From: Pomacea canaliculata
Taxonomy: Eukaryota > Mollusca > Gastropoda > Architaenioglossa > Ampullariidae
DNA length: 64,000 bases
Reading direction: 5' to 3'
Assembly: GCF_003073045.1 (NCBI RefSeq)
Contig: NC_037595.1
Location: 5,692,227-5,756,226, forward strand
Notes under the pieces: model-generated
Database searches by the model: none
Told to the model about the DNA's origin: nothing
What the model saw: the letters and a program-made list of their open reading frames with translations, nothing else
Translations under genes and position numbers: made by a program
Shown: positions 52,701 through 61,760 of the stretch, one piece after another
Position numbering within the stretch: position 1 is the first letter of the stretch
How the letters are laid out: the number at the start of each line of letters is the position of its first letter

Positions 52701-55700
52701 AAAAACAACAGCAAAAGCCCAAAAAAAAAAAAGTGCAAACATGCCTTTACAATTTGTTTCTTTGATTTCCTAAGACTTTGTTTTTGTTGATTCTGTAGTT
52801 GTGTTAGTGAAAAAAAGCCTGAGTATTAAAAAACAATGCCTAGAGCATAATGGGATTGGATACGAGTTGCTGCTTAATTCAGATCAAATAGGGAAACAAT
52901 TGTGTTGTCCAGAAAGTTTGCAGGGTTGTCCTACTCCTGCTTATAGTGTCAAATTGGAAGGCATGGAAACTTTCCAATTTTCAGCAGCTTGGTTTCATCT
53001 AGTCACAGATTAATCAAGTTCTTGAAACATAAACTGGGCTGCAAAATGCTGCAGTGACTAAAACAATAAAAGGCTAGTAAACACTTTTTATTACTACCAT
53101 TCTCTCTCTCAACAGTGAAGAGCTCATGCATATAGCATGTTACAGATAAACACTATGACGCAGATATTTTCAGCACATCAATATAGACAAAGACCATGTT
53201 TGCTGCTTCAAGAGACTTTATATACCTATGAAGGGGTGGGTTTCATAAGCCTTAGGCATCAGTAACAACTCAAACAGCTTGCAGTGTCATCTATTATTTG
53301 CACAAGATCAATACTCTCAGGAACAGAAACCAGAATCTGTGTTGCCATAGTTGCCAGAGGTCTAATCTCAAAGGGCAGTCACCTGTTTTCTCTGTAAATA
53401 CTGGAACATTAAACTCCAGCACAACACATGCAAGTAATACTTTCACATTACAAAGAAATGAAAAATGTAAGTACGCCAAAACTTTACACAGTTTATCCCT
53501 GACAATTCACACTTATGTGTGTTGAGGAAAAAATAATTAAAAAACAAGTATGACTATTATGGACCAGTAAGGCAAGTAATGATGAATACGAGTGGGAAAA
53601 TACTTTTGGTAGCTGGGAAAGAAGTGGAATATAGTCAGATTTAAAAAAAATTATCACATAGCTCAAAATTTTACACTAATGAATTGTCTACATTTCTTAA
53701 CCATGAAACAAAACAAAAACAAAAAAATTATGCTGAGGGACATTTTCAATATGTCAGATGACATAATGTTCTATTTAATTGGACAACATGTTACAATTAA
53801 TGTTCTTGTCATGTATGGCCAGGAAACCAACCATTGCACTTTAGTTAATGTTAGTTAATGTGCATTTTAAAAACCTCAGCATAGCAAAGGGGCACAAGCT
53901 AGAGCACAGTTCTAAAGTAAGATAAAAACACTTATCATTGCCTTTAAAAAAATATTAGTCATAGTGATAAAATGTGTTGAATCCTTTACACATGCTGTCA
54001 GTCCAACACAACTTGTAAGCAGTGCATAGGAACCTGTTCATTTATGTATTGTTCTTCAGCTGGTGGAAACCAATCTGTGTTCCTTCCTTAAATAGTTTAA
54101 CATTGCTTTAAAAATTTGAAAAAAAAACATCGGTTACATGAGGAAAGGGTGGGCGGCTGGAAAACTTGTGAAAGGATGGGTTTGACTTAACAAATCAAGT
54201 GTTTGTATTTGTAACCATTCCGGGATATAAATGCAGGCAAAGCTACCTTCTACAGTGAAGGTGTCAATAATATGAATATGTTAAAATCCAAAAATCCAGC
54301 ATGTATGTCTTCATTGCATGAGCGTTGTGTATAATCCATACATATGAGCGCTCGGATGCATTAGCAAAGTTCACCCACACCTTTCCTTCGATGCCAAACT
54401 AATGGGAATTAAAATACCAATGTTCCTACATTAGTTTAGTTTTTAACTAAACGGACTAACAAAAAAACAGTAGTCCAGACTTTAGAACATGAACCAAGGT
54501 TGACTATATTTCATGGGTTTTCAGAGTAAGAAGATTTTATCTTAGTGGAGACATTCACAACACTGACATGCTACTGTGATATGACCTGGAAAGATCCTGT
54601 CACAGGTGTCACAGGGGGTCTGGGTCAAACACGTAGAAGCCCTAACCAGGAAGTCCTATGCAATGGTACCCTGAGTGGGGTCCAGGCCTCAAGGGCTGCC
54701 ACTTCAGATTTACTTTAGATATGGTGCCCCTAATGGTCAGCCAGCCTGGACTGACCATGAACTCTGGCTGTGCACGTCACACTAGCCATAAAGATTCATG
54801 CATACATGTAAAGATTAATCTCAATGTACAACTAGCATGAAAACAAAACAAAGTTTCTAAAAGAAAGTTCGCTATTTAGATTATCATTGAAGAGAGCTTT
54901 TCATAAACAGCTACCCTTTCAAAATATTGATTGCATTTCCAATCCAATCAAGCTTAAAGTAAATGCAAAACTCTGGTTCTTTGATTAATTTTTGTTTCTA
55001 TTGTACACAGCTGGTGTGAGTTATTTTTATTTTAGTGTCAATTCTACTTGCTAAACTTACAAGGGCTGATGATGTTCATTTACACTTATAATGATGTGAA
55101 CCTACCAAAACAACTACAATATAAAGTATTATTGTTAGTAATGAAATACTAAAGATTTACTCATTCATGTGTACTTAAAAACTAACTTCCAGGATGTTAA
55201 TAAATCTCTCACACACACACACAGAATTAGAGACAAATGAAAGGGGAGCAAACTTTGAGAAAGTTTGAAACTTCAATCAATAAAATATGTTGAAGTCCCA
55301 CTAAATATCCCATCCTGTCAATGAAAACCCCAAACGAAGACATTTCTGCACTGCCATGAGTTCACATGTCACAACGGGCGCAATGTACACAACACACATC
55401 ACACAGGACTTGTCAACACAGCATCTGCATCACTAACTTTTTTTTCTCTCAAGACTCCGATGGCTTGAGTTGATCGATCTCGGTTACATTCATACTCAGA
55501 CCAAGTTGTCCAACAGAAAATAAACACCAGCAAACAGCTCAGATTTTAAATGTTGGTGATTGCGGTCTGTCTTCTACGTCTAGACTTTGCTGCCAAGTGA
55601 TGGATGAGCTGCTGTTTCGACGAACGATGAAGATCGAACTAATTAAAACTTTCGATCAGCATCAATCGATCAAACAAACACATTTCCCAAAAGTTCAAGC

Positions 55701-55931
55701 ATCAAGTGCCTATGATACAGACACACAGACGCTTAAATAAACTGTGTTGTCAGGTGTGGATGTGGTTTCGACAAGAGGCACTCCTTGCTAGGTGTTGAAT
55801 GGCATGTGACACAGACTGATGAGTAATTATTTTTTTGGAAATTTGTCATCGTCGGACGACTTACCTGCGGGAGCTGTAACCAAAACGATGAGGACGACAA
55901 GCAAGCTGGCGAGGGGTAAACACCAATCCAT
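31794..55931 (-). CDS. ADAM10: ADAM10 (Kuzbanian) membrane metalloprotease
   Basis: ADAM10 sheds Notch, cadherins and other ectodomains at the cell surface. Minus-strand exons: 55931-55865, 49098-48963, 48615-48494, 47011-46843, 45912-45795, 45416-45231, 44739-44593, 44174-43976, 43474-43311, 43110-~42916, 42514-42352, 40604-40500, 40151-40067, 39650-39554, 38608-38322, 37164-36985, 31940-31794. This gives about 855 aa (human 748). Order: signal peptide (1-22), prodomain with RVRR (50-53), furin site RVKR (232-235), metalloprotease with HEAGHNFGSPHD (427-438; the last zinc His lies in the next exon), disintegrin (CGNKITEPGEQCDCG), Cys-rich region, transmembrane segment (WWAVLLMCVGLVVFMGGFI) and tail with PPAY. 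The start is the ATG next to the hydrophobic leader. An in-frame ATG 138 nt upstream exists but adds no signal-like sequence. Phases agree throughout except exon 10 to 11, where a short exon is probably missing. The CACH pattern and stalk match ADAM10, not ADAM17. Confidence 0.95.
32950..33365. repeat. Diverged tandem duplication in the last ADAM10 intron
   Basis: Two ~165-bp blocks share ordered landmarks: TTAAGT(T/C)(T/C)ACTCCT, then (G/A)AAAAT.ATTTTG.G(C/A)TCCAGT, then AGCAAACAT, then AGTGATACAATT. They lie at about 33.06-33.20 and 33.22-33.36 kb. The blocks are AT-rich, non-coding and about 75-80 percent alike by eye. Confidence 0.6.
35295..35445 (+). repeat. tRNA-derived SINE copy, plus orientation, fragment
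   Basis: This contains a B-box-like GGGTTCAGATTTC followed by ACCTTGGG, matching the 3' half of the tRNA-like head in the copies at 36.0 and 42.0 kb. The A box is poorly preserved. It lies in the last ADAM10 intron. Confidence 0.5.
35930..36115 (-). repeat. tRNA-derived SINE copy, minus orientation
   Basis: On the minus strand the stretch GTTGAGATCTCATCTTGGGA, followed by CACTGTG and a block reading CTGTTTACAGGGGTGGCTG, parallels the copy at 41.9-42.07 kb, which has GGTTCAGATCTCATCTTGGG and CTGTTTACAGGGCTGGCTG. It is diverged and lies in the last ADAM10 intron. Confidence 0.65.
37210..38170 (-). mobile_element. Degraded CR1/L2-like LINE reverse-transcriptase fragment
   Basis: The minus strand, read from high to low coordinate, has the RT order: TDMLKVFNDILSALDKGQVS (about 38.15-38.07 kb), later LFADDALLYASCC with the catalytic FADD at 37390-37379, then IKRLE.YITDV and KLNNN.MEALL. 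This is the CR1/L2 reverse-transcriptase layout (usual forms: FNDIL..LDxGQVSILTLLDLSAAFDT, then FADDxxLY, then NKLKLN..KTEALL). Stops and shifts are many, so the copy is dead. It lies sense to ADAM10 in the intron between exons 15 and 16, and differs from the LINE family at 2 and 23 kb. Confidence 0.75.
39070..39420. repeat. GC-richer insert of unknown class in an ADAM10 intron
   Basis: A ~350-bp block of clearly higher GC than the surrounding intron starts near TGTAGAGGAATGGCC and carries an AATAAA close to its end, followed by a pyrimidine-rich stretch. It has no coding content. The abrupt composition change suggests an inserted element, but I find no convincing terminal repeats or target duplication, so the class is open. 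Confidence 0.3.
40152..40499 (-). other. U12-type AT-AC intron of ADAM10 (348 nt)
   Basis: On the minus strand the exon ends CAATGCAA and the intron begins ATATCCTTTTT, the canonical U12 AT-AC donor. The 3' end reads TTTCCGTAACTTGATTCAC then TGGC. TTCCGTAAC at 40169-40161 is a U12 branch-site match whose adenosine is about 10-11 nt from the AC end. Splicing there joins AA to T and gives C-N-G-I-N-F-T-C-P, aligning with human ADAM10 CNGFTALCP. No GT-AG choice in this interval keeps the frame and the two cysteines. Confidence 0.88.
41910..42075 (-). repeat. tRNA-derived SINE copy, best preserved
   Basis: On the minus strand there is an A box TGGCGCAACAGTTAGC (42063-42048) and a B box GGTTCAGATCTC (42012-42001) at Pol III spacing. 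A body reading CATCTTGGGCACCCTGTTCC and CTGTTTACAGGGCTGGCTG follows. This is a tRNA-derived SINE head. Related copies lie at about 35.3 and 36.0 kb. It sits in an ADAM10 intron. Confidence 0.8.
45965..46370. repeat. Unclassified GC-richer block in ADAM10 intron 4
   Basis: About 400 bp of higher GC than the flanking intron, with no coding signal, no splice-consistent exon and no recognised termini. It is probably an old transposable element. I cannot name its family. Confidence 0.3.
49099..55864 (-). other. ADAM10 intron 1 (6.8 kb)
   Basis: This intron separates the signal-peptide exon from the prodomain. The donor is GTAAGT at 55864 and the acceptor TTTTTGCAG ends at 49099. The content is mostly AT-rich non-coding sequence. 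GC-richer unclassified blocks at about 49.54-50.17 and 54.60-54.79 kb may be old elements, and a tandem hairpin pair lies at 52.0-52.16 kb. No other gene was seen inside on either strand. Confidence 0.75.
52007..52151. repeat. Tandem pair of foldback hairpins
   Basis: The arm TTCAGTAGGTACTTTACAGG (52007 on) is followed after an ~11-nt loop by TGTTTCCTGTAAGGTACC, nearly its reverse complement. The whole ~82-bp unit then repeats, with arms from 52089 and about 52130 and the loop changed. Stems are about 24 bp with 2-3 mismatches. There is no coding content. The unit is probably a small foldback transposon or a duplicated one. A structured intronic RNA is possible but unproven. Confidence 0.75.
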
Positions 55932-56350
55932 AGCTGAGCTTACAAGAAAGGTGACACACACTAAAAACACACAAAGTTTTGTCTGTGGACGGAAGATAAA
56001 GCTTGAGCACAATCCAAGCGAGCAAACAACATCCAGCCCCGCGGTGAGCCCCACAGCTCCACTTCGCATCAACTTCGCTCCAGATGGGAAGCGAGCGGTT
56101 TACAACCTCAGGTCGCGAATTCACAGCCGTAACAGTCAACTGTAGGTACTATTTTCACTTATGTGTGATGACAGATCCGGCTAGAAGGAGTAGACAGACG
56201 TGTACACACGCGAATCCCAGTGTCGTGTGTCGACCCTCGCTCACTGCCCAACGCCGCGCGCCGTGTTGTCGGAGACGCGTGCGTACGTATGGCAACCAGC
56301 TTGTGTCACAGTCACAGTTTCTGTTCCGCCATCGTTTTGAAATCTAGCTA
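55932..56350 (-). promoter_or_regulatory. ADAM10 5' UTR and promoter region
   Basis: The sequence upstream of the ADAM10 ATG becomes clearly richer in CpG than the introns, with clusters such as CGGACGAC, GCGAGCGG and CGCGCGCCG up to about 56.3 kb. This is consistent with a TATA-less CpG promoter. The transcription start was not located. Confidence 0.45.
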
Positions 56351-56905
56351 CACGGCACAATTTCTCAATGCTTTTATGACAAACCAAAGCTCCACAAATG
56401 AAAGAAATACTTTCTCTATAAGTGAAGATACTTTTTAAAAAACGCCAGCCATGACAAAGTGTAATGTTAACTTTAAGGGAAGCTACTGTCGACTTTTTTT
56501 AAAGTTCTGAAAAACTCACACCGATGATGGCATTATTTCTTATGAGAGAATACAGTTGTGTAAATCTTGTAAGAGTGTCTGCCCCCAGAGACAATGTTCA
56601 CTAGCCAAGCCTGAATCATAGTCATAAATATCTTTGGTAGAAAGACTGTTATCTTTCTGCAGGCTATATATATACGTACGTATAGAGCGTGCGATGTTTA
56701 TTAAAGGAAAAAAAAGAATATACTAGATAAGACAAAAAGATATATATATACAGATGTCTTTATTTTTGTTGGAATTTACTGTTTAAAGGGGGGGGGGTCA
56801 AAGAATAACTGATATAATTTGCTCCTGTACGGATTTTTATAAAAGTATATTCTTTTACGTCGATCTGCTTTGCACAAACTTTTGTTGATACGTCAGCTAT
56901 GTATA

Positions 56906-56954
<49 letters not shown>

Positions 56955-58030
56955 GCTGCTGCTGCTGTTGATGATGATGATAAGAAGAAATAATTTGTAT
57001 AATGCTCTAATACAATACATATATAGTGTCAAGCTCTGATCACCAAACAAATGTATGAACAATATGACATTGTACAACAAATTATAAAAAAAAAGCTACA
57101 GATGATGTGGAAACTTCCTTTATTGCTCTTATTGTTAGCAATCATTTATAAATGTGACACTAAAGGTGGAGGATTCTGACACAGCTACAGAGCCATACGA
57201 TAAACGTCTCCGCGCCGTCTCGCGTTACGCCTGTCGATACGTACGTGGAGTCGCGCAAGCTGTTAGTCACATCATGACCTTTCACCTCTTCTCCTACCTC
57301 GTGTCAGTAAGCCTCAAATTTTGAACAAGCAAGTCACGATTTCGGCCAAACTTACTCGCCTCCTTGCCTCCTGCAGTCGATGTCGAGACCCACCCTAGCG
57401 ACGTTGAGAGCAAAGATAATGTGACACAACGAGGGAGGGCGGGAGGGGAAAACTACTCGTGGTCGGTCTCGTTATCAAAACAATAACTTGTTGACTTTAA
57501 TCTGCAGTCGAGCTTCAGTATGACCTCCATAACGGTGTTGCTTTGTAGTCCACCCTGAACATTTTTTAAAATCAATATTAAATCGACATTTGAATGTTTG
57601 TGTGTGCGATGATATGATGAGTACATGCGCACACACACTCTTAATTTCCTCCTCTGTCTTCCCACCCCCTCTCTATCTCTGCTTTTTATATTCCTCTCTC
57701 TCCGTTACTCTTGTGTGCGTGTGTGTGAAAGACAGAAAGTGGTCATGCACATTCAGTTGCAGATCATTCGGTGTGTTTGTCATAACCCATGTAATGAATT
57801 ATATATAGGTGTCAAACATCTGCAACATTAGGGAAGAAGGAGGTCGACCATCTGTCTCTCGCACCTGTTGGAAGAAGCTTGAATCAGAATGTGCGTAGTT
57901 GTTTCACCATCCTCCACCCCCACACCTTTCTGTTGTTAGAAGTAGGGAACTGGCACCCACTGCTGCGGCAGTCAACTGCTCGTTAACACCGAAACTCTTG
58001 CTTTTTCTCCCTGTAGAAATCCAATCTTAG
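56351..58030. other. Intergenic flank with microsatellites
   Basis: No gene is recognised. The interval includes a GTT/CTG/ATG microsatellite (56907-56981), AT dinucleotide tracts and a short CpG-richer patch around 57.2-57.4 kb without a supported exon. Confidence 0.45.
56907..56981 (+). repeat. Compound trinucleotide microsatellite (GTT)n(GCT)n(GAT)n
   Basis: About 20 uninterrupted GTT/TTG triplets run into four CTG and then four ATG triplets. The minus-strand open frame through it is a poly-Asn artefact. Confidence 0.95.
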
Positions 58031-58034
58031 GTAG

Positions 58035-58265
58035 TCTCTACGTGTATTCTGTAGTCTGGGTTGCCAGTATAGTACAGTATTCATGTAGTCTAGAGTAACC
58101 TGTAGAGTACAGTATTTATGTAGTCTAGAGAGTAGAGTAGCCTGTAGAATTCAGTATTCATGTAGTCAGAGTAGCTTGTAGGGTTCAGTATTCATGTAGT
58201 CCAGATCGAGTAACATGTAGAGTACAGTATTCATGTAGTCTAGAGTAGTCTGTAAAATTCAAGTA
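58035..58265 (+). repeat. Minisatellite, ~5 degenerate copies of ~45 bp
   Basis: The core GTAGAGTACAGTATTCATGT, followed by AGTC(T)AGAGTA, recurs about five times with small indels and substitutions. It is non-coding and likely length-polymorphic. Confidence 0.85.
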
Positions 58266-59214
58266 CAATCTCTTACCCTTCCCTGATATGCATGTAAAGT
58301 CTTATTTCGTGTGTTTATTTGTCTGTACGCTGATTCACCCCATGTTGTCAACCACTGAAATCGACATCCCTCTTGAATTGTTTATTTATACACAAGAGGC
58401 GGTTCCCGGATCTTAGGCGGCACGTGAACGAGAAGTCTATAAAGTGCACACTGTGTACACAAGTAAAAGGCAAGTTTTGCAAACCCCACTTTGTCACACC
58501 TACAGGAGGTCCTGGATTCGATACTGTGAAACCCCACCCCATCCACCCCACTCGCAATACGTCAGGAGGCGTGAACCCATCGAAGACCTAAAAATAGAGA
58601 TTTGGGTGCAATAATTCTGGGTCCCAACTCATGGACACATTCAGATAAGATACCATCCTTCAACTACACTTGATTCAATCATGGAAAAAAAAAAAAGCTA
58701 TAACGTGTCCTTAATGTGAAGGGTCAGAGATAATTGTGCCATTTGCTATCAGAGACTGGTAAGTTTGCGCGCTGTGGAATCAGTGTTTGTGTGTTTGTTT
58801 GGGTTTGCTTTTTTTTTTTTTCTTCATTTGCAGAGGTCTGTCATTCGTGAAATGAAAGCTTACTGCGCTAACTTTCACATCGTCTTTCAAGTTTTACCGT
58901 GTGAAAGGTTCACTGAACTCGTGGAGGGCAAAAGCCACCTGCTGAGAGGAGGAGAGCAGTGAAGCGAGTGCACTGCCAGCAAAGCGTGACGGCGTCCTCA
59001 GCACCATCTCCACAAAGAAACAACACTGAGGATGGATGTCAGCAGACAGTCTTAGTAAGACTGAACAGTATGGCATCTTCTGAGGCTTCCAAATATGTGA
59101 TGGAACATACAGATAAAATGTGATTATAAATGTTCATATGTGTGTGTGTGTCTATATATATTATAAATAGTAATTAAAATCGTGGTAAATCGTATTACGA
59201 TGGCGATTTCATTG

Positions 59215-59280
59215 TCGAATTCTTAGCTGCCAAGATGGCGTCTTGTGTCTCGGCCACAGTTTACTCCCTGCTAGGTTGAG
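59215..59280 (+). promoter_or_regulatory. Possible TSS-proximal YY1-type element and first exon
   Basis: CAAGATGGCGTC (59231-59242) matches the YY1 consensus AANATGGCG. YY1 sites commonly overlap start codons just downstream of housekeeping TSSs. The ATG at 59235 opens a 40-nt frame ending at a GT donor (CTAG then GTTGAG). No downstream exon was found inside the window, so a gene running off the right edge is possible but unproven. Confidence 0.25.
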
Positions 59281-61700
59281 TAGGTTAGTGTAGCTATTGC
59301 TCCGAACTGAAGACAGAACTTTCCTTAGTTGACACGTCACCTTTGTGTGATAAAAGTGATCGATCACCTGTGTGTTCATGTCGCCATTTTATTCTCGGCT
59401 CGAGGCTTACCGCAGTCTCCACAAAGATTTTGCGCGCCTACATGGTGGGTTCATGTGCAAGTTTTATTTAAAAACAAAAATCCACCACACGTCGATCGAC
59501 ATTAAAGCAAAAGGGACTGGTAGCGGGACTGGCGACCCGAGGCGAAGGACAGTCAGCCATCCTCATGTCACCAGGCTGCTGCCATGACTACTTTGTCAAC
59601 GCAAGGGCCGACCTGTGTTTGTCTTCGTCTGTCCTGTCCTTACTCGTGATGATCCCTATAGTAAAACCAATGATTAGATATATTACTACTTATGGTAAAG
59701 GCAGAAGAGTATGTGAAAATGCCCCAGCTGGTCATGATCATCAGACAACCTATAAATTACCAAACTGCAGTGTCAATATTAAAAATTTATATTCACTTGT
59801 GTTTCGAAACGCATATTCGCAGGTGGACAATGTAAGTGTTTGCATTATATTGGCGTTATCTTGATGTCAATATTCGACTCAAACCAATGCTGGTTCAGTT
59901 GCTTGTCAGAAGTCTAACAAATCAACAGTCGCGCAATAAATTAGAAGCCTTATCTGGGCATTGTCCTTGTTTTCACCCCACCCTACCTTCCTTACTTTAT
60001 CTAAAGTACTGCCAGTTGCATGGCAAATTCTAATTAACATGCCGTGTTCCCTACTGTGACGAAGGTTTACCTTGAATAGCCGTCTAATCAATATTTGAGG
60101 TGAGCCGGGCTTTGAAGGTTTCGAGTGTAAAGATAGGTAGGTGCACTTGTGAAGCCCCGAAAGGTGCAGCCTGTAACCCTGATGTAAAGGTGATCACCTG
60201 AGCAGCGATGACTGACCCAGTGATGTCAGTGCCATTTCCTGCGAACATAATAGTCCAGCTCGAGAAGGGAGGGGGGAAAAGAATTAAAAAAAAAAAGAAG
60301 AAAAAAAAACCCAGGTGCGATCGCTTTCTAAATAAAAATGTCTTCAATATAATGAAATAAGAAATAACTGTCTTTATATAATGTTTAAAAATGTAGTTCT
60401 CTGCATGGCCGGTCTGTAAGAAGGAAGTTTGATTTACTGAAGTGAACCTATAGAACATCAAACATAGTTATGTATCTACTGTAAAGATTATATTTTTGTT
60501 TGCCTTATGGGACTGAAATGGGAGGTTTGCTTGTGTGTGTGTGGTAGACGATGGGTATTAAGTGTGGCCATCATTGTAGCATATTTCACGTACATAGTCA
60601 CGGCTGAAATAAATATTATGTGTATGTATTTGTTTATATATATATATTATGAACCTTACTTTAGCTTTTATTCCCTTTTCTTTTGTGCAAAGCATGATCT
60701 TATGTGGATGCTAGAACTACGGCATTTCCACAGGATATATAACACACAATTCAGTTTACACTTTTGGTCCAGATGATATAGATAAACTAAACTTAATAGG
60801 TTTTCTCAAGGTTTCATCGAGAGCACTCAAAAACGCGTGTAACCTCGAGTGTGAGCTGTACTCATCCCCCATACTGTTCACGCAGTACATATACTAAATA
60901 TGAGTTTGTGCGGTTGTGTGTTTACTTCGTCACGGTCTATACACTTAGCTGTATAGGCTAAACACTGCCCCCACACTCATCCCCCTCTCCGGAGGTAGGA
61001 AGTTTCCTGGCTGCAGGCGTATAGCAAGGTATGAAAAAAAAAAGTGTGGGAAGAGTACAGCACATTTTCGCCCACAAACTGACACTTTTAACTGGAGGAC
61101 GGTTGGGGCACACTGATGACTTGATGTGCAAGATGGATTGTTAACCTGTGATTGGTTCTCCGATTCCCGAGTCAAGCGATTTGATAAACTGGAAGAAACT
61201 TTGAAAGGTGCTAATTTCAAGTTTGAGGAACAGAAGGAAAGTATAAGAGTTCATGAAGAGCAGAAGTCTGAAGAATTATTAAACGAAAAAAGTGATGAGG
61301 GTAGAATAACGAGTAGGAGAAGAAGAAGAAGCAGAAGAGTAGAAGAATGAGTTAAAGGAGGAGGAATAAAAGAATGATTTTCAGATGGAAGTGTAGAAAA
61401 ATGAGTTCAGGTGAAGAAGAACACTGATGAAAAGAAAGATAAGAAGCAGAAGAAAAAAATCTGCTTTCGCTTTATCTTTTGACTTTCACCGTCCGGCCAT
61501 CCTGTTTTTGGATGCACAATTTATTCCTGATACAAAAAGCTCTTGCAGTCGCTGTGAGGAGGACTTTGGCGTTCATACATTCCTATGCCATCAAATCAGT
61601 CAGCACTGTCGCCTGTGGCCCCACAAGTCCTTGTCAATGAAATGTCGCTGACTGTGGGTTTGTGACTTGCTGTTGATGCGATGTGCGCTGCAAGAGAGGA

Positions 61701-61760
61701 CAGGTGATCATAATCAATGCAACAGGTGATCATAATCAATGCAACAGGTGATCATAATCA
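61701..61760 (+). repeat. 22-bp direct repeat, 2.7 copies
   Basis: The unit CAGGTGATCATAATCAATGC plus AA occurs at 61701 and 61723, with a partial third copy at 61745, all identical over the shared part. Each unit contains CAGGTG (E-box) and TGATCA. Confidence 0.9.

Noticed and set aside
31794-55931. ADAM17 (TACE) as the identity of the large metalloprotease gene
   Set aside because: The disintegrin and Cys-rich pattern, the ACDNYRGYCDAF block, the WIV...WWAVLLM transmembrane start and the HExGHNFGSPHD motif fit ADAM10. ADAM17 has a different stalk and zinc-motif context.
56760-57080. A minus-strand frame with a long Asn run
   Set aside because: It is a translation of the GTT microsatellite, not a gene.
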